Assembly (NCBI RefSeq): GCF_001628715.1
Contig: NZ_CP011120.1
Span: 62,001-126,000, forward strand
Direction of reading: 5' to 3'
Origin: Acetobacter oryzifermentans
GTDB lineage: Bacteria; Pseudomonadota; Alphaproteobacteria; Acetobacterales; Acetobacteraceae
Length of the DNA: 64,000 nt
Position 1 is the stretch's first letter; the number at the start of each line of letters is the position of its first letter. Under the pieces are notes generated by a model. It worked only from the letters and a program-made list of their open reading frames with translations, searched no databases and was not told where the DNA came from. Of this stretch, positions 36,172 to 46,138 are shown piece after piece. A program made the position numbers and the translations under genes.

Positions 36172-36204
36172 AAAACCCAGCCTCTCAGAGGGCTGGGTTT
36201 TTTT
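36172..36204 (+). terminator. Terminator after the BI-1 gene
   Basis: AAAACCCAGCC-TCTCAGAG-GGCTGGGTTTTTTT forms a strong stem with a T run about 50 bp after the stop. Confidence 0.92.
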
Positions 36205-36732
36205 GTATGGGAAGGTATGCCCTGAATGAATGGCGGCATGTTTGCCCGGAATGCGTACCAAAATAGGCCGTTATCTTGATTCAAGATTTTGTAACGAAAA
36301 TGTGAGATAAAATATTTTCGCATAACGGCATGAAATCGAAAGCGAAATTGTATTTTCCAGAAAAATACAGAAATATTTTGAAATATTTCGTGAAGTTGTT
36401 TGCCTCTGTTTTTATCGCACCAGAGTACCCATGCCGCACCGCCATATCAGCTAACCTGATTATGACGAAAGGCTGATGGAACTTTTCCGACATTTGAGAA
36501 TCTGCGCTTTAGGAATAAAGTGCGCGCAAGGTGTTTTCGCGCTCCGTTCATTCTGTCACCAGCACGATATGCCGTGTTCCTTGTGTTTATGAAGGAAACA
36601 ACGGTCTGATATGTGTTTGTGGTAGATGGGGAATGTTGAAACGCGGTTTTTCTTGCTGTTGTCAGGCTTCTATGGCAGCAGAACAAAGAGTCTTAGTGAG
36701 GCTAATTTGATGTCAGAACCAAGAGGCGTGCG
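36205..36732 (+). promoter_or_regulatory. cyo operon upstream region with clustered palindromes
   Basis: This 528-bp gene-free stretch is locally AT-rich and carries four inverted repeats in about 120 bp. ATCTTGA-T-TCAAGAT is at 36273-36287. CGAAAAT/ATTTTCG arms are at 36295-36301 and 36314-36320. TGTATTTT-CCAGA-AAAATACA is at 36349-36369. GAAATATTT-TG-AAATATTTC follows directly at 36370-36389. All arms are perfect. They lie 340-460 bp before cyoA, so they suggest regulator sites or a long leader. I could not place a promoter with confidence, and short ORFs here do not look coding. Confidence 0.5.
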
Positions 36733-37659
36733 ATGAAAAACAAGTTACTGGCGAGAGTGGCGCGATTGGGCGGCCTATCGTCAGCATTGCTGCTTGCCGG
36801 GTGTGAACTTGATGTTCTCGACCCGAAAGGCCCGGTTGGTGAAGGGGTTAAAACCCTAATTGCCACCTCCACAGTCGCAATGCTGATTGTTGTGATTCCG
36901 ACCATCCTGCTGACGCTTCTGTTTGCCTGGCAGTATCGCCAGTCTAACACGAGCGCCGAGTATCTGCCGAAGTGGTGCCACTCCAACAAAATTGAAGTGA
37001 TTATTTGGGGCGTGCCTTCCCTGATTATCCTCTTCCTGGCAGTGATTACCTATCAGACCTGTCATTCTCTGGATCCGTATAAGCCACTTGAAGCAGAAGC
37101 AAATACCAAGCCTCTGCACGTTGAAGTGGTGGCTCTGGACTGGAAATGGCTGTTCATCTACCCAGAACAGGGTATTGCAACGGTCAATCAGCTGGCCATT
37201 CCGGTCAACACCCCGATTGACTTCAACATCACCTCTGATTCCGTGATGAACTCCTTCTTCATCCCGCGTCTTGGTTCCATGATCTACGCAATGGCAGGCA
37301 TGCAGACCCAGCTTCATCTGCTGGCGAGCGAACCAGGCGACTATCTGGGTGAGTCTGCCAACTACAGTGGCCGTGGCTTTTCTGACATGAAATTCCACAC
37401 GCTTGCTGTAAGCGGTGATGAATTCAATGCCTGGGTTGAAAAGGTGAAGTCTTCTTCCGAGCAGCTGGATAGCCAGACCTATCCGAAACTTGCTGCCCCA
37501 AGCGAAGCGAACCCCGTCGAGTATTTCGCGCATGTTGAACCCGGCATGTTCAACACGATCGTTGCCAAGTACAACAATGGCATGGTCATGGACAAAAGCA
37601 CTGGCAAGATGATCCAGGTGCAGCAGTCTGCGATGTCCGACATGAATATGAAGGAATAG
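36733..37659 (+). CDS. cyoA: Ubiquinol oxidase subunit II
   Basis: Subunit II of the bo3/ba3-type quinol oxidase, 308 residues. The signal ends in a lipobox LLLAGC, so the mature protein is probably a lipoprotein with two membrane helices ([22 protein letters not shown] and [20 protein letters not shown]) and a periplasmic cupredoxin-like domain. The copper A ligands of cytochrome c oxidases are absent, as expected for a quinol oxidase. First gene of cyoABCD; cyoB starts five bases on. Confidence 0.96.
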   Translation: MKNKLLARVARLGGLSSALLLAGCELDVLDPKGPVGEGVKTLIATSTVAMLIVVIPTILLTLLFAWQYRQSNTSAEYLPKWCHSNKIEVIIWGVPSLIILFLAVITYQTCHSLDPYKPLEAEANTKPLHVEVVALDWKWLFIYPEQGIATVNQLAIPVNTPIDFNITSDSVMNSFFIPRLGSMIYAMAGMQTQLHLLASEPGDYLGESANYSGRGFSDMKFHTLAVSGDEFNAWVEKVKSSSEQLDSQTYPKLAAPSEANPVEYFAHVEPGMFNTIVAKYNNGMVMDKSTGKMIQVQQSAMSDMNMKE

Positions 37660-37664
37660 GATCT

Positions 37665-39656
37665 ATGCTAGGGAGACTATCGCTCTCGGCCATCCCGTTG
37701 GATGTGCCGATCCTGGTAGGGACGTTCATCGGCGTTGTCATTGTCGGTGTCGCGGTACTGGGACTTATTACGTATTACGGTAAGTGGGGCTACCTCTGGA
37801 AAGAGTGGTTCACTTCTGTCGATCACAAGCGTCTAGCCGTGATGTACATCATCCTGGCACTGGTCGCTCTTTTCCGTGGTTTTGCTGACGCTATCATGAT
37901 GCGTACTCAGCTCGCGCTGGCGTATGCAGGTAACCCAGGCTACCTACCACCACATCACTATGATCAGATCTTCTCCGCTCACGGAACGATCATGATCTTC
38001 TTCCTGGCCATGGCGTTCATGACCGGTCTGTTCAACTTCATCGTGCCTCTGCAAATTGGTGCGCGTGACGTTGCTTTCCCGTTCCTGAACAACCTGAGCT
38101 TCTGGATGACGGCTGTTGCGTTTATCCTGGTGAACGTTTCTCTGTTCATTGGTGAATTCTCGCAGTGCGGCTGGCTGGCATATCCGCCTTTGTCCGAAAA
38201 TCAGTTCAGCCCTGGCGTTGGTGTTGATTACTACATCTGGGCCGTTCAGATTTCCGGTGTTGGCACGCTGCTGACTGGTGTGAACTTCTTTGTAACCATC
38301 GTGAAGATGCGCGCTCCGGGCATGACCTGGATGAAAATGCCTGTTTTCACATGGACAGCTTTCTGCGCTTCCATCCTGATCATGGTGGCCTTCCCTGTTC
38401 TGACGGTTGCTGTTGCTCTGCTGGGTCTGGATCGTTACTTCGGGATGCACTTCTTCACCAATGATGGTGGGGGCAACCAGATGCTGTACCTGAACCTGAT
38501 CTGGGCTTGGGGCCATCCGGAAGTTTACATTCTTGTTATTCCTGCCTTCGGTGTGTTTTCGGAAGTTGTTCCTGCATTTTCCGGCAAGCCGCTGTTTGGT
38601 TACAGCACCATGGTTTATGCAACCTGCTCCATCATGGTTCTGTCCTTCCTGGTATGGGTTCATCACTTCTTCACAATGGGCGCTGGTCCGGACGTGAATG
38701 CCTTCTTTGGTATCGCGACCATGATCATCTCCATTCCTACTGGTGTTAAGCTGTTTAACTGGCTGTTCACCATGTATAAGGGCCGCATCCAGTTCCATGC
38801 CTGCATGTACTGGGCTGTTGGCTTCATGATCACCTTCACCATCGGTGGTATGACTGGCGTTATGCTGGCTATCCCGGGTGCTGACTTTGTTCTGCATAAC
38901 TCCCTGTTCCTGATTGCTCACTTCCATAATACCATTATTGGTGGTGTGTATTTCGGTTACATCTGTGGCATGAACTTCTGGTTCCCGAAGGTGATGGGCT
39001 TCAAGCTGGATGAAACCTGGGGCAAGCGCGCTTTCTGGTTCTGGTTTGTTGGCTTCTATTGTGCATTCGTACCGCTCTACATTGTCGGTTTCGAAGGCAT
39101 GACCCGTCGTCTGAACCACTACGACAATCCGGCATGGCATCCGTGGCTGCTGGTTGCTGAAGTTGGTGCAGTGCTGGTTATGCTTGGTATCGCTTGCCAG
39201 CTTACACAGCTGTATGTTTCCATCCGTGACCGTAACCTGCCGCAGAACCGCGACGTGACCGGTGACCCATGGAATGGCCGTACGCTGGAATGGTCCACGT
39301 CTTCCCCGCCGCCGGTATACAACTTTGCTATCGTTCCTCATGTGCACGAACTCGATGCGTTCATGCATGATAAGGAAAATGGTATTGATACCCGTCAGGC
39401 TGGTGCTCAGTACGAAGCAATCCACATGCCCAAGAACACCTCTTTGGGGCTGGCTTGTGGTATCTTCTCCCTGATCTTCGGTTTTGCTGCGGTTTGGTAC
39501 ATCTGGTGGCTGGCTGCTATTGGTCTTGTTGGTGTTATCGGTTCGGTAATTGCCCGCAGCGCTGATAAGGATATCGACTACTATATCCCTGCCGATGAGG
39601 TTGCCCGGATTGAAAACGAGCACACCCGTAAACTGATGGCACAGGCAGCTGAATAA
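37665..39656 (+). CDS. cyoB: Ubiquinol oxidase subunit I
   Basis: Catalytic subunit of the terminal oxidase, 663 residues and about 15 helices, holding two hemes and copper B. The copper B ligands are seen in [17 protein letters not shown] (His with the cross-linked Tyr) and [11 protein letters not shown], and the heme ligands in [13 protein letters not shown]. Codon use is strongly biased toward CTG, ATC and AAC, as expected for a highly expressed gene. In Acetobacter this oxidase can carry heme A (cytochrome a1, ba3) or heme O; sequence does not settle which. Confidence 0.97.
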   Translation: MLGRLSLSAIPLDVPILVGTFIGVVIVGVAVLGLITYYGKWGYLWKEWFTSVDHKRLAVMYIILALVALFRGFADAIMMRTQLALAYAGNPGYLPPHHYDQIFSAHGTIMIFFLAMAFMTGLFNFIVPLQIGARDVAFPFLNNLSFWMTAVAFILVNVSLFIGEFSQCGWLAYPPLSENQFSPGVGVDYYIWAVQISGVGTLLTGVNFFVTIVKMRAPGMTWMKMPVFTWTAFCASILIMVAFPVLTVAVALLGLDRYFGMHFFTNDGGGNQMLYLNLIWAWGHPEVYILVIPAFGVFSEVVPAFSGKPLFGYSTMVYATCSIMVLSFLVWVHHFFTMGAGPDVNAFFGIATMIISIPTGVKLFNWLFTMYKGRIQFHACMYWAVGFMITFTIGGMTGVMLAIPGADFVLHNSLFLIAHFHNTIIGGVYFGYICGMNFWFPKVMGFKLDETWGKRAFWFWFVGFYCAFVPLYIVGFEGMTRRLNHYDNPAWHPWLLVAEVGAVLVMLGIACQLTQLYVSIRDRNLPQNRDVTGDPWNGRTLEWSTSSPPPVYNFAIVPHVHELDAFMHDKENGIDTRQAGAQYEAIHMPKNTSLGLACGIFSLIFGFAAVWYIWWLAAIGLVGVIGSVIARSADKDIDYYIPADEVARIENEHTRKLMAQAAE

Positions 39657-39657
39657 T

Positions 39658-40263
39658 ATGGCACAGAACACAACTGTTCAGACCGCAGGCCACGACGAAC
39701 ATCACCACGAATCTCCGGTGGTGTTCGGGTTCTGGGTCTATCTGATGACGGACTGCATCATCTTCGGCACGCTTTTTGCCGTGTTTGCAGTTCTGCGTAA
39801 CCAGTTTAACGGTGGCCCAACCGGCCACGAACTGTTCGAATTTGGTGGGCTTGGGCTGGAAACAGCCCTCCTGCTGGTTTCGTCCATCACTTATGGGTTC
39901 GGCATGATTGCCGCCCATAAGAGCCAGGTTTCCAAGGTTATCCTTTGGCTTGGCGTTACCTTCCTGCTGGGCCTTGGCTTTGTGGGGCTGGAACTGCGTG
40001 AATTTGCGCACATGATCGCAGAAGGCGCCGGTCCGGATCGCAGTGCATTCCTGTCTGCGTTCTTTACGCTGGTGTCTACTCACGGTCTGCATGTCACGTG
40101 TGGTCTGATCTGGATTGTTACCCTGATCGTTCAGCTGATGGGTACGACTGAAATTCCGGAACGTATGATGAATAAGCTCACCTGCTTGAGCCTGTTCTGG
40201 CACTTTCTGGATATCGTCTGGATCTGCGTTTTCACCTATGTCTATCTGGCGAGCATGATCTGA
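39658..40263 (+). CDS. cyoC: Ubiquinol oxidase subunit III
   Basis: Five-helix subunit III, 201 residues, starting one base after the cyoB stop. A His-rich cytoplasmic start (HDEHHHESPVVFG) precedes FWVYLMTDCIIFGTLFAVFAVL, and the STHGLHVTCGLIWIVTLIVQL and LFWHFLDIVWICVFTYVYL helices are typical of the family. Confidence 0.96.
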   Translation: MAQNTTVQTAGHDEHHHESPVVFGFWVYLMTDCIIFGTLFAVFAVLRNQFNGGPTGHELFEFGGLGLETALLLVSSITYGFGMIAAHKSQVSKVILWLGVTFLLGLGFVGLELREFAHMIAEGAGPDRSAFLSAFFTLVSTHGLHVTCGLIWIVTLIVQLMGTTEIPERMMNKLTCLSLFWHFLDIVWICVFTYVYLASMI

Positions 40264-40595
40264 TGAGCAATCCGCATACATCCTCCTCAGGCGAGAGCCA
40301 CGGTAGCGTATCTTCTTACATTATCGGGTTTGTTCTTGCCGTCGTTCTAACGGTGCTGTCGTTTGGTGTGGTGATGAGCCATAGCCTCTCGCCAGCAGGC
40401 ACTCTGGCTGCTGTTTCAGCTCTCGCTCTGGTTCAGGTTCTGGTGCATCTGCACTACTTCCTGCACATGGGCGGAGATTCCGAACAGCGCTGGAACAACA
40501 TGTGCTTTGTTTTCACCGTTGCTTTTGTGGCCATCCTGATTGTTGGTTCGGTGTTCATCATGAACAACACCGCACTGCACATGATGTCCCGCTAA
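40263..40595 (+). CDS. cyoD: Ubiquinol oxidase subunit IV
   Basis: Small three-helix subunit needed for oxidase assembly, 110 residues. It overlaps the cyoC stop by one base (TGATG). The helix ALALVQVLVHLHYFLHMGGDSEQRWN is the family hallmark. No cyoE (heme O synthase) follows; a terminator is next. The heme O synthase must be elsewhere in the genome. Confidence 0.95.
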   Translation: MSNPHTSSSGESHGSVSSYIIGFVLAVVLTVLSFGVVMSHSLSPAGTLAAVSALALVQVLVHLHYFLHMGGDSEQRWNNMCFVFTVAFVAILIVGSVFIMNNTALHMMSR

Positions 40596-40644
40596 TATGG
40601 TGATGTTTCTACCGCCGCGTTAAGTGGCGGTAGAGAGCAAGCTG

Positions 40645-40685
40645 AAAAAGCCCCTGTAGCTATTATGGCTACAGGGGCTTTTTTA
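40645..40685 (+). terminator. Terminator of the cyo operon
   Basis: AAAAAGCCCCTGTAGC-TATTATG-GCTACAGGGGCTTTTTT gives a long GC-rich stem with a T run 50 bp after cyoD. Confidence 0.94.
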
Positions 40686-40792
40686 TTGGGTATTTTTTGG
40701 CAGGGCATGCGGAGCATCTCGCGCTAGCACATTATGCAGTCTCTGGGGAAAGCAGAGGCAACCCAAGGTGAGGTGTTAGGGGGGCTGGGTAC

Positions 40793-40828
40793 AAAAAAAT
40801 GGTGCCAGCCTCAGGCTAACACCATTTC
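40793..40828 (-). terminator. Terminator of fdxA
   Basis: On the minus strand AAATGGTGTTAGCCTGAGGCTGGCACCATTTTTTT has an outer AAATGGTG/CACCATTT stem and an inner AGCC/GGCT stem, ending in a T run. It starts 27 bases after the fdxA stop. Confidence 0.85.
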
Positions 40829-40854
40829 TCCAAACCTTAGGTAAATAAAGGTTT

Positions 40855-41187
40855 TCAGTCTTTCTGCGGATCGGGGGAAAGCAGCTCTGTTTTGTTAGGC
40901 TTGTCTTTCCATTCTTCCGCATCAGCCGGGGGCGTGCCCTTGCGCGTAATGTTTGGCCACTGGGTAGCATATTTTGCGTTGATTTCTGCCCACGCTGCTG
41001 CACGGTCGTCGCTATCAGGGAAAATGGCTTCGGCGGGGCATTCAGGCTCACACACGCCGCAGTCAATGCATTCATCTGGGTTGATGACCAGAAAGTTTTC
41101 ACCAGCGTAGAAGCAGTCAACGGGGCAGACTTCCACACAGTCCATGAATTTGCAGCGGATGCAGTTTTCAGTGACCACGTAGGTCAT
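40855..41187 (-). CDS. fdxA: 7Fe ferredoxin FdxA
   Basis: Electron carrier with one [3Fe-4S] and one [4Fe-4S] cluster, 110 residues. Cys residues are arranged as [14 protein letters not shown] and [12 protein letters not shown], the usual FdxA pattern. The start at 41187 (MTYVV) is chosen because GGAG lies six bases before it; an ATG at 41193 is also in frame but sits too close to that site. It lies downstream of a SUV3-type helicase on the same strand, an arrangement often seen in Alphaproteobacteria. Confidence 0.96.
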   Translation of the reverse strand: MTYVVTENCIRCKFMDCVEVCPVDCFYAGENFLVINPDECIDCGVCEPECPAEAIFPDSDDRAAAWAEINAKYATQWPNITRKGTPPADAEEWKDKPNKTELLSPDPQKD

Positions 41188-41357
41188 TGCCATCTCCGAA
41201 AATATCTGGCGGTGGAGGAGGGGCTCTCACCGCGTGGGGTCAGATGGCAGTACCTTTATATAGAAGCCTGCCACCAAGGATGGCGCAGATATGAGGTGCT
41301 TTTGCCCTAATGGCAACCCGCCTGTGTAAGGAGGGCAGCTTTCTTTTTACAACAAGG

Positions 41358-43946
41358 CTAAGGTTGATAGTGTTGCCGAAGCGTTGCCAGCACAGCAAAG
41401 GGGCTGTTGTGATTATATTTTTCTGGCTGAACTCTACCTGTACGCTTTTTTGAGTGTTTCCGATTTTTTACAGTTTTCTGGGGGATAATCAGAAAAGGAG
41501 CAGGTGGGCCAGCATGTGTATCCGGTAAAATCTGGGGTTTTTGTACATGCAGCCCAAGGCTACGCAAAATGCTTGGAAGAATAGCCTTTTTCACACCTAG
41601 CCGAGAGGCAAAGAAATTCGGAATCTGCCGTGATCCGTGTGAAATCAGAGCTATAGATTCAGCATATAGTGCAGCAGCAATATCGAGTCGGATCAAGGTG
41701 CCCCCAGAAATAATCCATCCAAGCTGCATCAGGAGAGATTTCTGCGGCGGTGTGAGCAAAGCGGGTAAAGGGGCCGAAACAGCACCTGTGCGGGGTAGTT
41801 CTGGTAAAACAATGCCAGAATGTAAGCTTAACAAAAGGGCCCGCAAAGCCATGGAGCTAGGGCGCATTATTTTACTACAAAAAACAGTGTTTTTTTGTTG
41901 GGCAATATGAAGGCGCTTTAGCATGTGTCTGGCACGCACTGGCAAGGCGGAAAGGTGCGACACCTCGGCCACACCTCCGTTTTCGACCAGCATATGCACC
42001 ATACCGCGGAGCAATGGCTGATCAGCCACTACTTTTTCTGCATGAAATAAGGGTGCCAACTCTTTGCGGATATGTGCATCAACAAAGGCAGCCAGTCGTT
42101 GCCGGATTTTTTCTTTCTGTCCAGGTTCCAGAAATTCTGCCTCACGCACTTCAATAACTGGGTGCAGCACATCTGCTCCGGCTTGCAAGCGCGCAATGGC
42201 ATCTTTCTGCCAGCTGAGTACGCCATTTTGCAGGTTCAGCGTTATTTCCGTGTCTGGTGCCTGCAAAAACTGGGAAACACGATAGGGTATCTGGTTACGT
42301 GCCGCCCTACGTGCCGCTTTGAGAATAAGTTTCTGGTCAGACTGTGCGGCTTCAGGGTCTGGGGTAAAGCTAAAGCCCCGCATATGGCCTACTGCATGCC
42401 CTTCTACACTTACTTCACCCGTGCGGGTAATGGCAGAAAGCAAAGGGGTGGTGCCTGCTTCTTCCAAGCGCCGTGCCAAACTAGCTGCGCGTTTATCTAC
42501 AAAGCGTGTGGTCAGGCGTTCATGTAATACGTCGGAAAGAGCATCTTCCAGCCTTAGGGTATGGTTCCGCCAGTGCGCAGCGTTTTCGACCCAATCTGGT
42601 CTGGCTGAAACGTAGGACCACGTGCGAATACCCATAAGGCGCTGCATCAGGACATCAATATCCCCCTCCAACTGTTCCAGATTGGCAAGGCGAGATTTCA
42701 TCCATGCGGAAGGCAGGTGTCCTTTTTGGGCAAGCAGGATGAAAATCTGCTCACACAGCCGGATATGGCTGTCTTCCCCCAGTTTGCGAAAATCCGGAAT
42801 CTGGCACACCTCCCACAACAACTGGGTGCGGGCAGGCGTATGGGCTAATTTTTGCACTGTAGCATTCTGCATCAGTGCAGACAGCGCCAGTAAATCGGAT
42901 GCCGGGGCGGCAGATTTCAGGCATCGGTCAGGAGGCTTTTGGCATAAGCTGGCGTAAAGCGTGCTGGGAGAGGTAAAATTGAGCTTGCTGTTACGCCACC
43001 ACAAAAACGGCAGCGGCTCGAAATGGTGGGTTTCAATGGCCTCTACCATTCCTTCCGGAAAAGGTGGACATTCTCCGGTTGTGCCAAAAGTGCCATCCTG
43101 TGTGCCTCGGCCTGCGCGGCCCGCAATTTGTGCCGCTTCTGCTGGGGTTAGCAGTCGGTTTCTGTATCCATCAAACTTGCAGATATTGGCAAAGGCAATG
43201 TGCCGGATATCCATGTTCAGCCCCATGCCGATAGCATCGGTTGCAACCAGATAATCCACTTCCCGGTTCTGGTAGAGGGCAACCTGCGCATTGCGGGTGC
43301 GGGGTGAAAGCTGGCCCATTACCACAGCACACCCCCCTCGTTTACGGCGGATAAGTTCTGCAATGGCGTAAACTTCAGCTATGGAAAAAGCCACAATGGC
43401 CGTGCGCGCTGGCAGGCGGGACAGGCGCATGTGCCCCGTATATGTCAGGTTGGAAAGGCGGGGGCGTGTGTCTATTTCTATGTCACGAATCAAGGTTTTG
43501 AGCAGAGGTGCGATGGTTTCTGCACCCAAAAAAAGGGTCTCAGATCGCCCGCGCGCATTTAAAAGCCGATCTGTAAAAACATGGCCGCGTTCGGGGTCAG
43601 CACATAGCTGAATTTCATCTACGGCTACAAACTCTACCTTACGGTCAGATGGCATGGCCTCTACCGTGCAGGAAAACCAGCGTGCCTGAGGTGGGATAAT
43701 TTTTTCTTCACCGGTAATCAGCCCAACGGAGCGCACGCCTTTAAGTTTAACCATGCGTTCGTAATTTTCACGCGCCAGCAAACGGAGCGGAAAACCGATC
43801 ATGCCAGAGGAATGGGCTAGCATGCGTTCTAGCGCCAGATGTGTTTTTCCGGTGTTGGTGGGCCCCAAAATGGCCCGCACGGGCGCATCGTCCGGCGTAG
43901 ATGCGTGATGAGCGGCAGCAGCCATACGGCGGGAAGAAACCATCAT
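41358..43946 (-). CDS. SUV3-type superfamily 2 RNA helicase, first copy
   Basis: An 862-residue helicase related to mitochondrial SUV3. Motif I is GPTNTGKT (28-35), motif II DEIQ (110-113), then SPRTRNAQVALYQ, TDAIGMGLNMDIRHIAF (236-252) and motif VI QIAGRAGR (273-280). A long C-terminal part (about 300-860) is mostly helical, ending in a Lys-rich tail and a final SPFAVLATLRQHYQP. In mitochondria SUV3 works with an exoribonuclease; the partner here is unknown. Start is uncertain (ATG 43946, 43943 or 43925). It is divergent from the M17 peptidase and upstream of fdxA. A second, different SUV3-like gene is at 55543-57891. Confidence 0.9.
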   Translation of the reverse strand: MMVSSRRMAAAAHHASTPDDAPVRAILGPTNTGKTHLALERMLAHSSGMIGFPLRLLARENYERMVKLKGVRSVGLITGEEKIIPPQARWFSCTVEAMPSDRKVEFVAVDEIQLCADPERGHVFTDRLLNARGRSETLFLGAETIAPLLKTLIRDIEIDTRPRLSNLTYTGHMRLSRLPARTAIVAFSIAEVYAIAELIRRKRGGCAVVMGQLSPRTRNAQVALYQNREVDYLVATDAIGMGLNMDIRHIAFANICKFDGYRNRLLTPAEAAQIAGRAGRGTQDGTFGTTGECPPFPEGMVEAIETHHFEPLPFLWWRNSKLNFTSPSTLYASLCQKPPDRCLKSAAPASDLLALSALMQNATVQKLAHTPARTQLLWEVCQIPDFRKLGEDSHIRLCEQIFILLAQKGHLPSAWMKSRLANLEQLEGDIDVLMQRLMGIRTWSYVSARPDWVENAAHWRNHTLRLEDALSDVLHERLTTRFVDKRAASLARRLEEAGTTPLLSAITRTGEVSVEGHAVGHMRGFSFTPDPEAAQSDQKLILKAARRAARNQIPYRVSQFLQAPDTEITLNLQNGVLSWQKDAIARLQAGADVLHPVIEVREAEFLEPGQKEKIRQRLAAFVDAHIRKELAPLFHAEKVVADQPLLRGMVHMLVENGGVAEVSHLSALPVRARHMLKRLHIAQQKNTVFCSKIMRPSSMALRALLLSLHSGIVLPELPRTGAVSAPLPALLTPPQKSLLMQLGWIISGGTLIRLDIAAALYAESIALISHGSRQIPNFFASRLGVKKAILPSILRSLGLHVQKPQILPDTHAGPPAPFLIIPQKTVKNRKHSKKRTGRVQPEKYNHNSPFAVLATLRQHYQP

Positions 43947-44057
43947 ACAAACATCGTCTGCTGCTGCGTGTGGAAAAGCAAGCCATCAGATGCCATTATC
44001 CTTGCAGAAGGAAATATGCTGACGGGTAATTCGCCTGAAAGCGAAGGGAGAAATATC

Positions 44058-45494
44058 ATGCCTGTTCGTGAAGCCGATTGTCTGGTTGTGTCCCGCCGAG
44101 GAAGTAAGGTGCGCACTGTTCATGCTGTTCGCCCATCGGAGCAGGCAGTTTTAGAGACATGGGTAGGGGAACAGGCGGCGGCTTTTGCAGAAAGTTGTGG
44201 CTTTAAAGCTCTTCCCGGCCAACTGGTTATGGTGCCGGATACAAACGGGGCACCAACAGCGCTATTTGGCGTGCCAGAAAAGGGTGTGGTTGACCCATTC
44301 ATTTTTGGGGCTTTGGCGCAAGAATTGCCGGACGGAGACTGGCGGGTGGAAGCGCCGGATGACATTGCGCGGCATGATGTGATTTTAGGCTTCTGCCTTG
44401 GAGCATATCAGTATGGTTTGAAATCTGCATCCGCCAAAAAACCAACAACACGATTGGTGGTCACGGCGCAGGAACGTGCAAGCGTGGCATCGGAAATGGC
44501 ACGTTCCATCTGGCTTGCGCGTGATCTGATTAATACACCAGCCAATCTGTTGGGCCCGTCTGATCTGGCACGAGCAGCCAAAACAGTGCTTAAGGAATTT
44601 GGTGCTGATGTGGATGTTATAAAAGGAGCTGCGCTGGATAAAGCCTACCCTTTGCTGGCGCATGTGGGCAATGGGTCAGATCGCGGCCCACGTGTGGTGG
44701 TAGCGCAATGGCATGGCAGCACGGCAGATAAAAAAGCACCGCTGATTTCTTTGGTCGGTAAAGGTGTGTGTTTTGATAGCGGCGGGTACGATCTTAAACC
44801 CTCCAGCGGTATGCTGCGCATGAAAAAGGATATGGGTGGGGCCGCAACAGTTCTGGCGCTTGCCCGCCTGATTATGACGCAGGATTTGCCTGTAAGGCTG
44901 GAATTGCGGCTTGGCTGTGTGGAAAACAGCGTTTCCGGGCATGCCATGCGCCCGTTGGATGTGGTGCGTAGCCGTTCTGGCCTTACAGTAGAGATTGGCA
45001 ATACAGATGCAGAAGGCCGTCTGGTTTTGTGTGATTTGCTGCATGAAGCAGGAGAGCAGAACCCCGATCTGCTGTTGGATGTTGCAACCTTAACAGGGGC
45101 TGCCCGTGTGGCTCTGGGGCCAGATCTGCCCGCCTTGTTCTGTAATGATGAAGACATTTCTAAGGTATTTCTGGAAGCAGGGCAGCAGGAAGCAGACCCC
45201 ATGTGGCGCTTGCCTTTGTGGCAAGGGTACCGGGAATGGTTGGGAAGTTCTGTTGCAGATATCAGTAATATTTCATCAAGACCTACGGCGGGCGCGATTA
45301 CTGCCGGATTATTTCTTGAACGATTTGTAAATCCAGATCAGCGTTGGGTGCATATCGACAGTTATGCATGGAATGACAGTTCCCGCCCCGGACGGCCAAA
45401 AGGTGGCGATTCTCCTGGGGTTCGGGCCGTTTTTAAAGCTATTACGCAGCTTTTTTGTGAAGAGCAGGATACCGCTGCCATAAAGCTGTCATAA
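44058..45494 (+). CDS. Leucyl aminopeptidase-family (M17) peptidase
   Basis: Two-metal aminopeptidase of 478 residues. The M17 core is complete: SLVGKGVCFDSGGYDLKPS with the metal-binding Lys and Asp, MLRMKKDMGGAATVLALARL, and GNTDAEGRLVLCDLL with the NTDAEGR signature. The N-terminal domain is shorter and less conserved than in PepA, closer to the PepB or YP-type group. It starts at ATG 44058 behind GGGAG. It could take part in peptide turnover in the cytoplasm. Confidence 0.93.
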   Translation: MPVREADCLVVSRRGSKVRTVHAVRPSEQAVLETWVGEQAAAFAESCGFKALPGQLVMVPDTNGAPTALFGVPEKGVVDPFIFGALAQELPDGDWRVEAPDDIARHDVILGFCLGAYQYGLKSASAKKPTTRLVVTAQERASVASEMARSIWLARDLINTPANLLGPSDLARAAKTVLKEFGADVDVIKGAALDKAYPLLAHVGNGSDRGPRVVVAQWHGSTADKKAPLISLVGKGVCFDSGGYDLKPSSGMLRMKKDMGGAATVLALARLIMTQDLPVRLELRLGCVENSVSGHAMRPLDVVRSRSGLTVEIGNTDAEGRLVLCDLLHEAGEQNPDLLLDVATLTGAARVALGPDLPALFCNDEDISKVFLEAGQQEADPMWRLPLWQGYREWLGSSVADISNISSRPTAGAITAGLFLERFVNPDQRWVHIDSYAWNDSSRPGRPKGGDSPGVRAVFKAITQLFCEEQDTAAIKLS

Positions 45495-45599
45495 AAGAAG
45501 GGAGAATGTGTTCTTATTTAATACTTTAAAAGAGTCGTTTCGCCTCCTATATGAAATCTCAAGGGGATTCGTTCCGTAACAGGAAGCGGGAATATGTCG

Positions 45600-45625
45600 C
45601 TTTATCTTGAGAGACCAAGATAAAG
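45600..45625. promoter_or_regulatory. Perfect 26-bp palindrome, probable MarR operator
   Basis: CTTTATCTTG (45600-45609) and CAAGATAAAG (45616-45625) are perfect complements around AGAGAC. The element lies 26 bases before the marR ATG, where an autorepressing MarR protein would bind. It has no T run, so a terminator for the peptidase gene is less likely. Confidence 0.65.
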
Positions 45626-45651
45626 CGTGCAGCAAAAGGAAAGTGAAGCTT

Positions 45652-46068
45652 ATGCCTCAGGCAGCAGAAAAAACAGAGGATCTGGCCAAAACCCTGCGGG
45701 ATACGATTGTATCCTTGGTGCGTGGAGATGCTCCAGATCTGTCCGCTCGCCAACTGGCAGTGTTTTTGACATGTTATCTGGATGAAACCGGCCATACCGT
45801 ACGTGGTCTAGCTGCCAGCCTGAACGTTTCCAAACCGGCTATTACCCGTGCTTTGGATCGGTTGAGTGAACTGGATCTGGCCCGCCGTAAGGTAGATCCG
45901 TTGGATCGTCGTTCCGTACTGGTGCAGCGTACGCCTAAAGGGGCTGCTTACCTAAAGGAAATTCGCACCATTATGGGCGAAACTGTAGAAAATGCAGCAC
46001 GCAAGGCTCAACGTTCCGCAGAGCGTGAGCCAGCAGCTCGGCGTGTGCGCCGTGTGATGGCTGCCTGA
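45652..46068 (+). CDS. MarR-family transcriptional regulator
   Basis: Winged-helix regulator, 138 residues from ATG 45652 (AAGGAA upstream); a TTG start at 45607 would run through the palindrome and is unlikely. The core has DLSARQLAVFLTCYLD, the recognition helix LAASLNVSKPAITRALDRLSELDLA and the wing RKVDPLDRRSVLVQRTPKG. A basic C-terminal tail (ARKAQRSAEREPAARRVRRV) is unusual. Its target may be itself or the next exported protein gene. The signal it senses cannot be read from the sequence. Confidence 0.9.
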   Translation: MPQAAEKTEDLAKTLRDTIVSLVRGDAPDLSARQLAVFLTCYLDETGHTVRGLAASLNVSKPAITRALDRLSELDLARRKVDPLDRRSVLVQRTPKGAAYLKEIRTIMGETVENAARKAQRSAEREPAARRVRRVMAA

Positions 46069-46138
46069 GTTTTTGCTGGTTCAACCAGTTTGAAACTTTT
46101 GTAGGAAGTAAGCGTTTTTTCTTCACGGTTTTCTGAAA

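Noticed and set aside
37944..39671. 575-codon minus-strand ORF opposite cyoB
   Set aside because: Strong codon bias in cyoB keeps the opposite frame free of stops; the product is very rich in His, Asn and Gln and matches nothing.
45600..45625. Reading the marR upstream palindrome as a terminator
   Set aside because: There is no T run and it lies right before the ribosome site of marR, so an operator is the better reading.
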